DNA from: Candidatus Altimarinota bacterium
GTDB taxonomy: Bacteria > Patescibacteriota > Gracilibacteria > BD1-5 > JAGOOR01
Assembly (NCBI GenBank): GCA_023268615.1
Contig: JALQUC010000015.1
Location: 1-61,896, forward strand
DNA: 61,896 nt
Direction of reading: 5' to 3'
The position numbers and the translations under genes were made by a program. This document shows, in pieces, positions 33,821 to 42,437 of this stretch. Under the pieces are notes generated by a model. That model searched no databases, was not told where the DNA came from, and worked only from the letters and a program-made list of their open reading frames with translations. How positions within the stretch are numbered: position 1 is the first letter of the stretch; each line of letters starts with the position of its first letter.

Positions 33821-33859
33821 AATAAAAAACCTCTCGAGAAATCGGGAGGTTTTTTATTG
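33821..33859 (-). terminator. Terminator after DsbA-like gene
   Basis: AATAAAAAACCTC / GAGGTTTTTTATT stem with a GC core and flanking A/T tracts on both sides. It lies between the DsbA-like stop and uvrC. Confidence 0.85.
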
Positions 33860-33873
33860 AGAGTGCAGCTGAA

Positions 33874-34701
33874 TTATTCTGCCATGAGACGAGTAATAGC
33901 AGCATCAAAGTTTGCTTCTGGTTGAGCACCTGAGACGACCTCGTATTTACCAGTCTTGGTATTGATGAGGACATTTCCAGGAGTACCATTAACGCCGAAC
34001 TTTGTAGAACCTTCTGCCATGTGTGTATCAACTCGAGCTTTGAATTTGCCACTATCGACACATTTTTTGATAGTTGCAGCATTGAGACCTACTTCTTTCA
34101 CCGCTGCATCTATGACATCTTGAGAAGGTGTTCCTTTTGTGAAGATGCTTTCAACAAATGCAAAGTATTTCGCACTGCCTCCTGCTTCTCCGACACATTC
34201 AGCTGCCTGAGCTGCTGGCATAGCCTGTGGGTGGAATGGAAGAGGATAGTGCTTGAATGCGAGAGCGAGCTTGCTACCATATTTTGCTTCGAGATTTTTG
34301 ATAGCACCTGAGTCGTGAAGTCTCTTACAGAAAGGACATTCGAGATCAGAGTACTCAATCCAGAGAATCTGAGCTGCTTTGTCACCCTTTACATAGGTAT
34401 CAGCTGTGAGTTTTGCGATATCATCCTGAGTGAGAGAGCCTGTTGCTTGTGGATCAGCTGCAGGAGGAGTATCAGCAGATGGTTGTTCACCATTGAGCGT
34501 CCCTGTTTGTGATTCGAGAGATTGTTTTACATTTTGAGCGTATTGAGAGCTATTGACCATCTCTTTGTAGAGCTTGTAGTTCTCTCGTCCGCCAACCTGA
34601 TCTATTTGTGGCATTTGTACGAGGAAATAGTTTGCAACAATTGTTATAATAGTGCTAGCAGCAATAGCGGCATAGATACGAGAATGATTATGATTGTCCA
34701 T
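33874..34701 (-). CDS. DsbA/BdbD-like membrane-anchored thiol-disulfide oxidoreductase
   Basis: 275 aa. One N-terminal membrane anchor (IYAAIAASTIITIVANYFLV), a Ser/Pro/Ala-rich linker, then a thioredoxin-fold domain with the active site LECPFCKRLHD (~residues 120-130), an inserted helical part and GVNGTPGNVLIN containing the cis-Pro. Two further Cys (AECVGE, KKCVDS) are present. The family oxidises secreted proteins, which suits the many Cys-containing exported proteins nearby. No TGA codons. A TACAAT box ends 7 nt before the ATG. Confidence 0.9.
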   Translation of the reverse strand: MDNHNHSRIYAAIAASTIITIVANYFLVQMPQIDQVGGRENYKLYKEMVNSSQYAQNVKQSLESQTGTLNGEQPSADTPPAADPQATGSLTQDDIAKLTADTYVKGDKAAQILWIEYSDLECPFCKRLHDSGAIKNLEAKYGSKLALAFKHYPLPFHPQAMPAAQAAECVGEAGGSAKYFAFVESIFTKGTPSQDVIDAAVKEVGLNAATIKKCVDSGKFKARVDTHMAEGSTKFGVNGTPGNVLINTKTGKYEVVSGAQPEANFDAAITRLMAE

Positions 34702-34886
34702 AGTTTGGATTGTATTTAGGAATTAGAAGGACGAGCCTAGTATATATTTGGGAGGCATATTCGCAAGGTACGATTTGGTGTTTGGTCTTTACTTTCTGGG
34801 AGCGCATTGTACACTCACTTTTACTCTCTTTGGAAATATTTCTTTGACAGTTGTGGACTTTTTTTTAGAATGCACGCACATTATAC

Positions 34887-34974
34887 GGAGGGATGGCAGA
34901 GCGGTTTAATGCAACAGTCTTGAAAACTGTCGTGGCGCAAGTCACCCTGAGTTCGAATCTCAGTCCCTCCGCCA
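34887..34974 (+). tRNA. tRNA-Ser (anticodon UGA)
   Basis: 88 nt including an encoded CCA. The acceptor GGAGGGA pairs with TCCCTCC, the anticodon loop is CTTGAAA (anticodon TGA, reads UCA), there is a long class II variable arm and a GTTCGAATC T-loop. This is not the UGA-decoding tRNA, which would have anticodon UCA. Confidence 0.96.
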
Positions 34975-34986
34975 TGAATTATTCAT

Positions 34987-35011
34987 AAATTCCAGCTTGC
35001 TGGGATTTTTT
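34987..35011 (+). terminator. Terminator after tRNA-Ser
   Basis: ATTCCAGC-tt-GCTGGGAT stem followed by T-rich sequence. Confidence 0.8.
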
Positions 35012-35080
35012 ATTCTTGTTTGCAAATATGAGTAAATCCCAATAATTCTTGTATTGTTTTATCTTTATTACCGTCTTGTT

Positions 35081-35953
35081 ATGTCTGATGTTCTGGTTGG
35101 TTTTATTGGTCAGGGCTTTATTGGTCGCAATCTCGCTGATGATTTTGAGCGCAGATGATACCGTATTTTTCGTTATTCAAAGAGACTTGATACACCAGAA
35201 AATCGTCAAAAACTCTCAGAATGTGATATTGTTTTTATTGGTGTGCCAACCCCGACCACTCCAGAGGGATTTAATTGCGATACGCTCCGTGAAGTGCTCT
35301 GACTCGTGGGAGTCGGTAAAACAGCCGTTATCAAATCCACCATGATGCCCGGGACTTGTGAGTTTCTCCAGGCTCTCTATCCTGACCGTTTTGTGTTTCA
35401 TTCGCCTGAGTTTCTCGCTGAAAAGACAGCTGCCTATGATGTAGCCAATCCTACCAGAAATATCATAGGTTATCCTCTCGATACCCCAGAATATCGTGAT
35501 CGAGCTCAGACTATCATGGATATACTGCCAGATGCGCCTGTGAACATCATCTGTACGGCCAGAGAAGCAGAATTTATCAAATACGGGAGCAATTCCTTCC
35601 TCTATCTCAAGGTTGTTTATGCAAATATCCTCGCTGATTTGGCAAAAAATGTCGGTGCGAATTGGGATGTCATCGCCCAGGGTATAGGTTCTGATCCGCG
35701 TATATGACCGAGTCATCTGCAAATCGTCCACACTTCATGAGTCGAGGGGGATATTCCAGGCAGATGAGCAGGAGGGCATTGTTTTATCAAGGATTTCGCA
35801 GGACTTGTCGAATATATCAAAAAATCTGGGACAGATCCTCTTGGCGAAGCGTTTCTCGCTGCAGCAGAACAAAAAAATATCAGACTTCTGATGGATTCCC
35901 ACAAAGACCCCAACCTTTTGACAGGGGTCTATGGTGAGCTCTCAAATTCATAG
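35081..35953 (+). CDS. Short UDP-glucose/GDP-mannose dehydrogenase-family protein
   Basis: NAD-dependent sugar-nucleotide dehydrogenase-like protein, 290 aa versus ~400-450 for the family. Rossmann GFIGQGFIGRNLA at the N-terminus; VPTPTTPEG; STMMPGT; SPEFLAEKTAAYD; the helical centre AEFIKYGSNSFLYLKVVYANILADLA; and GGHCFIKD with the catalytic Cys near residue 239. The C-terminal UDP-binding domain is missing. Five TGAs are Gly. Active-site residues are kept, so it may be a distinct short subfamily rather than a remnant. It sits upstream of an FAD oxidoreductase. Confidence 0.85.
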
Positions 35954-35960
35954 CTTTTTC

Positions 35961-35989
35961 TTGCAAAAATAGACGGAATAGGGTAGTAT
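35961..35989 (+). promoter_or_regulatory. Promoter of FAD oxidoreductase gene, leaderless
   Basis: TTGCAA, 17-nt spacer, TAGTAT, 6 nt to the ATG at 35996. Confidence 0.65.
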
Positions 35990-35995
35990 GATGGT

Positions 35996-37360
35996 ATGTC
36001 TTTTACCAATCACTCACCCTGGATAGAACAGATAGATCAGACGATTGAATTTCCTTCACTACAGAGCAATAAACGGTCTGAGGTCGTCGTTGTAGGAGGG
36101 GGTATCTCTGGTATTTCAACAGCATTTCAGATTTTGACTCACACAGAGCTCTCTGTGAGCCTGATTGAAGCCAAGAAAATCGCTCGTTGAGCCACTGGCC
36201 ATAATGCTGGACAGGTGGTCCTCTATTTCGAAAAACCATTTCAGGAAATAGTGAGAGAATATGGCCTAGAAAAGGCTATAGATGGTCAAAAAGCTCTTTT
36301 CCGAGGATTTGATATTCTCCAGGAAATGATGGAGAAGGTAGATATCCTCGAGCACCTAGAAATGTGTGAGGGTTTTATGGGTGTCAGATCTATGCATCAG
36401 CTCTCACTTCACCTCGAAAATAAATATCTGCGTGATACGGGTTGAGCCCAATTTGATGCTTTATTTGTCGATCAAAACTGGGAATACCGAGCAGATATAC
36501 CAGCGCGATTTCAGGATCTGATAACTTTTGTTGATGCAGCGTATATTTCTGAAAAACTCCAAACAAAAGAGTATTTTCCAGTTTTACTGACTTCAAAGAA
36601 GGCTTGTACCAACTCTGCATTTTTCTGCCAAAAAGCCGTGCAATACCTCCTCGCTGAATTTCCACATCGTTTCAATATCTATGAAAATTCACCAGTGACT
36701 GAGATTCGTTTTTGCCCTGATGCTGACAATCAGGTCTGGTCTGGATCCTCTAAAATAGATACTCAGGATGTTATCTTGTGTACAAATGGTTTTGAGCATT
36801 TTCATATTGTCGACCTGTGTAATCCTGACTCTCGTGAGCGTGATCGTGAATTTCATAAAAATGTTCATGGACTCGTGGGATATATGGCATGATTTTATGC
36901 TGATCATGGTCGTCCGAGCGCGATTAGTTATTACCCTGATCCAGCACCAATTGACTGGCAATCTGAACAGTATTTCTATGTCACTCGCAGGACAACCGTT
37001 GTAGATGATAGTAAAAAAAGTCTCGTGTGTGTCGGAGGTCCAGACAGTCTCGTCCCACATGATGTTCCCTATGATGAGACAACACACGACCCCAAGGAAG
37101 CATACCAGGAAATCCGCACTTTTCTCAAGCAATATCGCACTGAGAAAATCCCCAAAGAATTCGATTATAAATGGCACGGACTCATGGGATACACACATAC
37201 GGGAATCAGGTATATAGGGCAAGACCCAAACACACATCACCTCTGGTATAATCTCGGATGTAATGGTGTAGGTATCGTATGATCTGCGTATGGTGGATGG
37301 AAAATAGCAAAAATTCTCTCAGGAACTTCTTTTGCAGCGAGCATATTTGATCCTCGGTAG
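35996..37360 (+). CDS. FAD-dependent oxidoreductase (DAO/GlpO-like)
   Basis: 454 aa. The dinucleotide-binding motif VVVVGGGISGISTA is at residues ~28-41, then GATGHNAGQ, where the first Gly is TGA, a strand motif ILCTNGFEH, and a C-terminal GYTHTGIRYIG / YNLGCNGVGIVGSAYGG that closes the FAD site. The fold is that of D-amino-acid-oxidase-type enzymes; the substrate is not evident. A TTGCAA-17 nt-TAGTAT promoter ends 6 nt before the ATG, so it is leaderless. Confidence 0.85.
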
Positions 37361-37452
37361 AGCATTCTCAGAAACATACAAAAAACAGAAACAGAGAATA
37401 GAAACACAGAGGATTTATTTGTCCGGATATTAGAAATGAGTATTATCTCTTT

Positions 37453-38547
37453 ATGTCTCAGAAAAAAGTTCTTGTCTGACTCTCTGGTGGAGTGGATTCC
37501 GCTGTTTCTGCCTATCTCCTCAAGGAACAGGGGTATGAGGTAAGTGCTGGATTTATGATTAATTATCTGACAGAGGATGACAGCTGTCCGACACGAGTCG
37601 ATATGGCTGTTGCAAGAGAAGTCGCAGCGTATCTGGATATACCGTTTTTTACTTTTGATTTCATAGAGGAATATGAGAAAAGAGTCTTGAACTATATATT
37701 TGAATGATATAAACAATGACTCACGCCCAATCCTGATGTATTTTGTAATACTTGGGTCAAATTTGATCTCTTTCGAGAAGAAGCGATTTCTTATGGGTAT
37801 GATTTTGTTGCAACCGGGCACTATGCACAAATAAGAATGAATAATGAAGAATGAATAATGAATAATGGTGGATTGCAATTATTACGGGGAGTTGATCCAG
37901 AAAAAGATCAGAGCTATTTCCTCTCTGCGCTCTCTCGTGAACAACTCTCTCAAGCTATGTTTCCGATTGGTCATCTGCCAAAGTCAGAAGTGAGAGATAT
38001 TGCGAGAAAAGCAGGCCTTCCAAATGCTGAGAGGAAAGATTCACAGGGATTGTGTTTTGTTGGAAAAGTGAATTTCTGAGATTTTCTCAAGGCGCATATT
38101 CCTGCTCAAAAAGGTGAAATACGAGACACTTCAGGTCGTGTGATTGGTGAACACGATGGAGCATTTCAATATACCATTGGTCAGCGAAAGGGGATAGCTG
38201 TTGGTGGTGGTCCTGCCCTTTTTGTCCTCGAAAAAGATGTCGTCAATAATATCATCATTGTCTGAACCGAAGACGATGAGCGACTCTTTAGAAAATCGTG
38301 TACCCTCGCTCAGATGAACTGGCTCACTGATGTCCCACTTCCTCTCGAGTGTGAAGCTCAAATACGGTACCGACAGGCTCCGCAGAGCTGCCTGATAACA
38401 ATGAATAATGACGAATGAATAATGACGAATGAAGGAATTGATCTTCATGTCGCTTTTGATACACCACAACGAGCCATTACTCCGGGGCAAGTGTGTGCTC
38501 TCTATGATGGTGATAGAGTTCTCGGGAGTGGAATAATCACCCTATAG
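37453..38547 (+). CDS. mnmA: tRNA-specific 2-thiouridylase MnmA with two repeat-derived inserts
   Basis: Thiolates U34 of Lys/Glu/Gln tRNAs using sulfur relayed from a desulfurase, 364 aa. The PP-loop is [13 protein letters not shown] with the first Gly a TGA. The Cys pair lies in [12 protein letters not shown] and [11 protein letters not shown], and [10 protein letters not shown] is present. Two in-frame low-complexity inserts (MNNEEGIMNNGG at 37836-37868 and MNNDEGIMTNEG at 38399-38435) are encoded by ATGAATAATGA-type repeats and fall in poorly conserved loops. TATTAT (37441-37446) ends 6 nt before the ATG. It overlaps the convergent DCC gene by 6 bases. Confidence 0.93.
37836..37868. repeat. 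ATGAATAATGA-type repeat inside mnmA (first)
   Basis: AGAATGAATAATGAAG followed by further ATGAATAATG units, in frame because TGA = Gly. Confidence 0.85.
38399..38435. repeat. ATGAATAATGA-type repeat inside mnmA (second)
   Basis: CAATGAATAATGACGAATG followed by AATAATGACGAATGAAGG, in frame, encoding a Met-Asn-Asn-Asp-Glu-Gly type peptide. Confidence 0.85.
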
Positions 38548-38907
38548 TTTTGTATTTTTCTCTACCCTGCAAGTCCTCCTAGAAGACACAAGCCGATATA
38601 TTATATTTCCTATAGTTCTCAGGGGTGGTATGTTTCCTATATATCAGTACCACGAAAATAATTGTGATTGTTTCATGCATTCTACAAAACCTGCATATCC
38701 AATGAAGTTTTTCTTATCACGAGATATGATCCATGCATTTTCCTCTTGTGAGAGTTGTTGGATTTTTTCTGGTGCACTTGGGAGTCACTGATAATTTGTA
38801 TTTTGAAGTGCTCCATATTTCTGGAGAAAACCTATCCAGCGACGACAGAGAGTACACTCATCATCATAGTAGATGATGATAGAATCAGAGAGTTTTTCTT
38901 TTGGCAT
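38542..38907 (-). CDS. DCC (DUF393) family thiol-disulfide oxidoreductase-like protein
   Basis: 121 aa. The DxxCxxC signature is at the N-terminus ([18 protein letters not shown]), followed by a short thioredoxin-like core ([16 protein letters not shown]) and a C-terminal hydrophobic/basic part. Two TGAs are Gly. The family is predicted to be redox-active; no substrate is known. The ATG at 38907 places the motif at residues ~15-21, as expected. It is convergent with mnmA. Confidence 0.85.
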
Positions 38908-39007
38908 ACTGAGAGCATATATGGAGAGGTATCAATGTCCAAGGGCACTTACTTGTATTTTGTTATTCTTTTGCTATGATTTCTCTATATTTCTTAGTAT
39001 TTTTCAT

Positions 39008-39418
39008 ATGTCATTTATTGATGAATTCAAATCATTTGCTATGCGTGGTAATGTCGTCGACCTCGCTGTTTGAGTCGTTATTGGAAGTGCTTTTGGCAAG
39101 ATTGTGAGCTCACTCGTTGCTGATGTGATCATGCCTGTGATATCGTTTTTGACAGGAGGCATCGATTTTACGAATTATAAATTTGTTATCAAAGAAGCCG
39201 TTGAAGAAGTCCCAGGACTTCAAAAAGCTGTTCCATGAATATCTCTCAATTGGGGGAGCTTCGTCCAGGCATCTATAGATTTCTTTATTATCGCATTTTG
39301 TATTTTTCTCGTGGTCAAGGCTATGGCAAAGATAAAAAAACCAGAACCAGAAGATCCAAAAGGTCCTACGCAAGAACAATTACTTGCGGAGATTCGGGAT
39401 TTGTTGAAGAAAAACTAA
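39008..39418 (+). CDS. mscL: Large-conductance mechanosensitive channel
   Basis: Homopentameric emergency-release channel, 136 aa. [31 protein letters not shown] is the N-terminal amphipathic helix plus the pore-lining TM1; the Gly in AVGVVIG is a TGA at 39080-39082. TM2 ([15 protein letters not shown]) is followed by a charged C-terminal helix ([14 protein letters not shown] type). The length is typical. TAGTAT ends 7 nt before the ATG. The stop overlaps the convergent aminopeptidase stop. Confidence 0.97.
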
Positions 39419-40614
39419 ATTACAAATTCTCCACCACGGTAAATCACGACTTCACTTCCATCCTGGAGTGTGGCAGTGACTGTGCGATCCGTCGTGCTCA
39501 TCATATCTGTATGGATGACACTGTCATTGTAGCCGAGACGAGTCCACTCCTCATCTGTCGTATTTGCCACATCACCGGTGTAGGCGTCTTTGTATGCCAT
39601 TCCGAGAGCGATATGAGTATTACCAAATGGTCCTCCGACATTTTCATCATACAGTGTTTCTCCCATAAATTTTGTAATACGAGACAGTCTCCTGTCTGTG
39701 AGAGAAAATTCACCAGCCTTATCTGCATCTTTCTGGGCAATCATTTCTTTGAGCAGTGATTCGTTTTCAGTCGCTGTTGCATTGACCACGAGTCCGTCTT
39801 TGAATTCTAGTTTGATTCATCGGATGATGTTACTCTGGTAGGAGAGCGGCATATTGTAGCGTATCCAGCCATCTGTTCCTCTCCAATCTGGACTGGTGAA
39901 GACTTCAAAGCTTGGGATATTTCTCCCACTTCCTCCGAGCCATTTTCTCTTTTCTCCGATTTTTACTTTCAGATCAACATCTTCACCCACAACATGCACC
40001 CATTCTATATTCATAGCAGTGAGTTTACCCGTGAGTGTGGTGAGCATGGCTTCTGTTTCTTGCCATCGCTTGATTGGCTCGTCATTATCGAGATAGCAGG
40101 CATTGATGATTTCTCCCCAGTATTCCTCGAGAGACATACCGGCAAATGATGCCATAGCCTCAGTGCCATAGAGCCCGAGAGTCCAGGTAAATTTTCCTTC
40201 ATTTTCCTTTTTCTGCATCGCTTCACGATATGGCTTTATCGTCTTGAATCGGTTCATCACTTTTGTTCCATCGATACCTGCGAGTTCGTATTTCTCGTGT
40301 TCTGCTATCATGTAGAGTCGATGATCACAGTCCTCGACAGTGCCGAGAAGTCGTCTCATCGGACGGTAGTCTATCTGCTCATCATTTGCGAGGTGAAAAA
40401 AACTTCTCTGCAAACCGTCAGGAATGATATCGACGATAGGATGTCCACCAGACTTCAATACAGCATCGTGGAGAGGCTGGAGCATTGGTCGTGCACATTC
40501 TGGTACACAGAGGAGGACGACTTCTCCTGGCTTGATACCTGCACCGCCACCGAGGGCGAAATTGATGAGGACATCGGCGTAGCGTTCTAATATTTTGGTA
40601 TTTGGTGTAAACAT
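39415..40614 (-). CDS. M29-family (thermophilic type) aminopeptidase
   Basis: Metallo-aminopeptidase of 399 aa. The N-terminal domain includes KPGEVVLLCVPECARP; the C-terminal half holds the metal-site signatures of M29 enzymes: SPDWRGTDG, FGNTHIALGMAY (His) and YNDSVIHTDMMS (His/Asp). One TGA at 39817-39819 is Gly. It likely takes part in cytosolic peptide turnover, useful for an organism that lives on imported peptides. Upstream (40614-40640) are AATAATGA-type repeats. Confidence 0.9.
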
Positions 40615-40646
40615 AATGAAAAATTAATAATGAATAATTGATGAAT

Positions 40647-41399
40647 TTATCAGATTTTTTCTAGGAGCTCAGGGGCTACTTTATTTTTTCCAGGAAGCGT
40701 ATTGTAGATGGAATAATTTTTTCATTCTTCACGAGGGATTTTATCGAGCTTCGTTTTGCTGATTCTTTTCGATTCCTCTATTATTTCCTTGAGCCCACAA
40801 TCGTCTGAGAGGAGCATAGCATTTGCGAGTATATTTGTAATTGGGCGACTGAGAAATATTTTTCCCTCACGCATTCTGTATGCGGGTAATACGCCTAGAT
40901 GATAGACACCTTCTTTGTAGTCTGTGTATTCTTCTGTGTCTTCTTCTCCGTCAAAACTATAGGCATAATCTGTCGCTGTTTTTTTTGTCTGCGAGCGAAG
41001 TCTTGTGACTTTTTCACGCTGGTAGAGGAGTATGTCTTTGTATGTTTTTTCATCCCAAAAATGACACTCAACCGTTATTCACTTGACGAGAAATGAGATA
41101 CTGAATTGTTGAAATACTGCGTCTGTGAATCATTTTGCTATCCTATCAGTATTATATTTCTGGAAGTATTTCGAGGAGAAAAGTTTTGGGAAAAAAGTTG
41201 GTGTCACGAGGAATTGGAGGTCAATATCTGAGTCAGGAGTGATGCTATAATCCTGACCGTATGACATAGATCCAGTGAGTATGACAGCACTCCCAAACTG
41301 TGTGATTTCTGGAATCAGTCACTCTATGATTTTGATTCTTTTTGTCGTTTCGGTTTGTGCGATTCGCGGTTTCGGAGGTGTGAAATCTTTATCGAGCAT
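40647..41399 (-). CDS. Nucleotidyltransferase-fold protein
   Basis: 250 aa. The pol-beta-type signature is clear: ILTGSMSYGQDYSITPDSDIDLQF (G-S followed by D-x-D) near residues 40-60, with a possible third carboxylate in the TVECHFWDEK strand. The remainder is helical. Family members modify antibiotics or nucleic acids, or act as toxin-like enzymes; no partner antitoxin is seen. Four TGAs are Gly, the last right before the TAA stop. A TATAAT box ends 6 nt before the ATG. Confidence 0.75.
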
Positions 41400-41465
41400 G
41401 GCTTGATTATAGAACAAAATACAAAATTCAAAGCCTAAAATTGGGGATTTACACCCGATTTTTTT

Positions 41466-41493
41466 TTGACTTACGAAAGTGTTTGCCTAGTAT
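41466..41493 (+). promoter_or_regulatory. Promoter with leaderless geometry
   Basis: TTGACT, 16-nt spacer, TAGTAT, 7 nt to the ATG at 41501. It supports that start over the in-frame 41441. Confidence 0.7.
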
Positions 41494-41500
41494 TTCATCT

Positions 41501-42067
41501 ATGATAAAAACAAAAACTACTACAAAAAAGAGCCCTGCTAAAAAGGCTCCAAAAACATCTGCTCCAAAAAAGATAGCAGAGAAAAAGACTACTCCAGTCT
41601 CTCAGAAGGCTGCAACAACTCCAAAGAAAACAGCTCCAAAAAAATCTCCAGTCAAAAAAGTAGCTGCTAAAGTCGTAGAGCCAGTGGTAGAAAAAACCAC
41701 ACCTGTTGTCAAAAAATCTACACCATCTGGAGGGAAAGAAGGAGTCAAAATGCTTGGTATACTCCACCTCGCAGGAAATCTCCTCTCAGGTGGAACACTT
41801 GGTCTCATCCTTGTCGTTCTCTACTATTTCATTCAGAAAAATAAGCTCTCGACACTCGAAAAAGAAACTTGTTTTGAGATTATTAATTTCAATCTGAGCT
41901 TTATTATTTACGCATTTACAGCGTCAATCCTCATCATACTCATCATCGGTATCCTCTTGGTTCCTATCGTTTTGATTACCTGGCTCGTCCTCATGATAGT
42001 CGGATTTATCAAGCATCTCTCAGGTGAAAATTATAAATATCCATTTATAATTCGCTTCGTGTCATAA
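41501..42067 (+). CDS. Lys/Ala/Pro-rich protein with C-terminal DUF4870-like membrane domain
   Basis: 188 aa. Residues 1-~75 are a basic, low-complexity tail (repeats of Lys-Lys-x-Pro/Ala-Pro-Lys-Lys), likely cytoplasmic and possibly nucleic-acid binding. The rest is a three-helix membrane domain of DUF4870 type: LGLILVVLYYFIQKNK, a conserved FEIINFNLSFIIYAF segment, then VPIVLITWLVLMIVGFIKHLSGE ending in Tyr-Lys-Tyr-Pro. No TGA codons. The histone-like tail on a membrane domain is unusual and could tether DNA or RNA to the membrane; this is inference. Confidence 0.72.
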   Translation: MIKTKTTTKKSPAKKAPKTSAPKKIAEKKTTPVSQKAATTPKKTAPKKSPVKKVAAKVVEPVVEKTTPVVKKSTPSGGKEGVKMLGILHLAGNLLSGGTLGLILVVLYYFIQKNKLSTLEKETCFEIINFNLSFIIYAFTASILIILIIGILLVPIVLITWLVLMIVGFIKHLSGENYKYPFIIRFVS

Positions 42068-42110
42068 TTTAGGGTTGCCTTTTTCGGAAAATCTCTACTA
42101 TTCCTCTCGT

Positions 42111-42185
42111 GCCAATGTAGCTCAGCGGTAGAGCACAGGACTCATAACCCTGTGGTCGGCGGTTCGACTCCACCCATTGGCACCA
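42111..42185 (+). tRNA. tRNA with CAU anticodon (elongator Met, or Ile2 if lysidinylated)
   Basis: 75 nt with encoded CCA. Acceptor GCCAATG/CATTGGC, anticodon loop CTCATAA, standard T-arm GGTTCGACTCC. The elongator Met call is favoured by its generality; Ile2 cannot be excluded. Confidence 0.9.
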
Positions 42186-42288
42186 TTTTCGTAAACGAAA
42201 ATAGAAGAAGAAAAAGTAAAAGAAAAACAGAGGATTTTTTCTTAGAAAATTGACTTTGTCTAATTTTTCATACAGTATAAGGACATAT

Positions 42289-42363
42289 CGCGGGGTAGAG
42301 CAGTGGTAGCTCGTCAGGCTCATAATCTGAAGGTCGGTGGTTCGATCCCACCCCCCGCCACCA
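42289..42363 (+). tRNA. Initiator tRNA-fMet (CAU)
   Basis: Begins CGCGGGG and ends CCCCGCC-A-CCA, so 1-72 is an unpaired C-C, in keeping with the initiator rule of no Watson-Crick 1-72 pair (E. coli C-A). The anticodon is CAT in GGCTCATAATC. The anticodon stem bottom is A-U, G-C, G-U rather than three G-C pairs. Confidence 0.92.
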
Positions 42364-42372
42364 AAGAAACAT

Positions 42373-42404
42373 AAAAAAGACTTCCAAAAAAGGAGTCTTT
42401 TTAT
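42373..42404 (+). terminator. Terminator after the tRNA pair
   Basis: AAAAAGACT / AGTCTTTTT stem followed by T-rich sequence. Confidence 0.8.
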
Positions 42405-42437
42405 TTTAATTCGTAAGAAAATACCTAGAATTACTTT

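Noticed and set aside
34887-34974. tRNA with anticodon UGA as the UGA-decoding tRNA
   Set aside because: Anticodon UGA reads UCA (Ser). The class II variable arm confirms tRNA-Ser; decoding UGA needs anticodon UCA.
37237-37878. Minus-strand 213-codon ORF over the FAD-oxidoreductase end and mnmA start
   Set aside because: It overlaps the conserved PP-loop of mnmA and the FAD C-terminus, and its translation has no family features.
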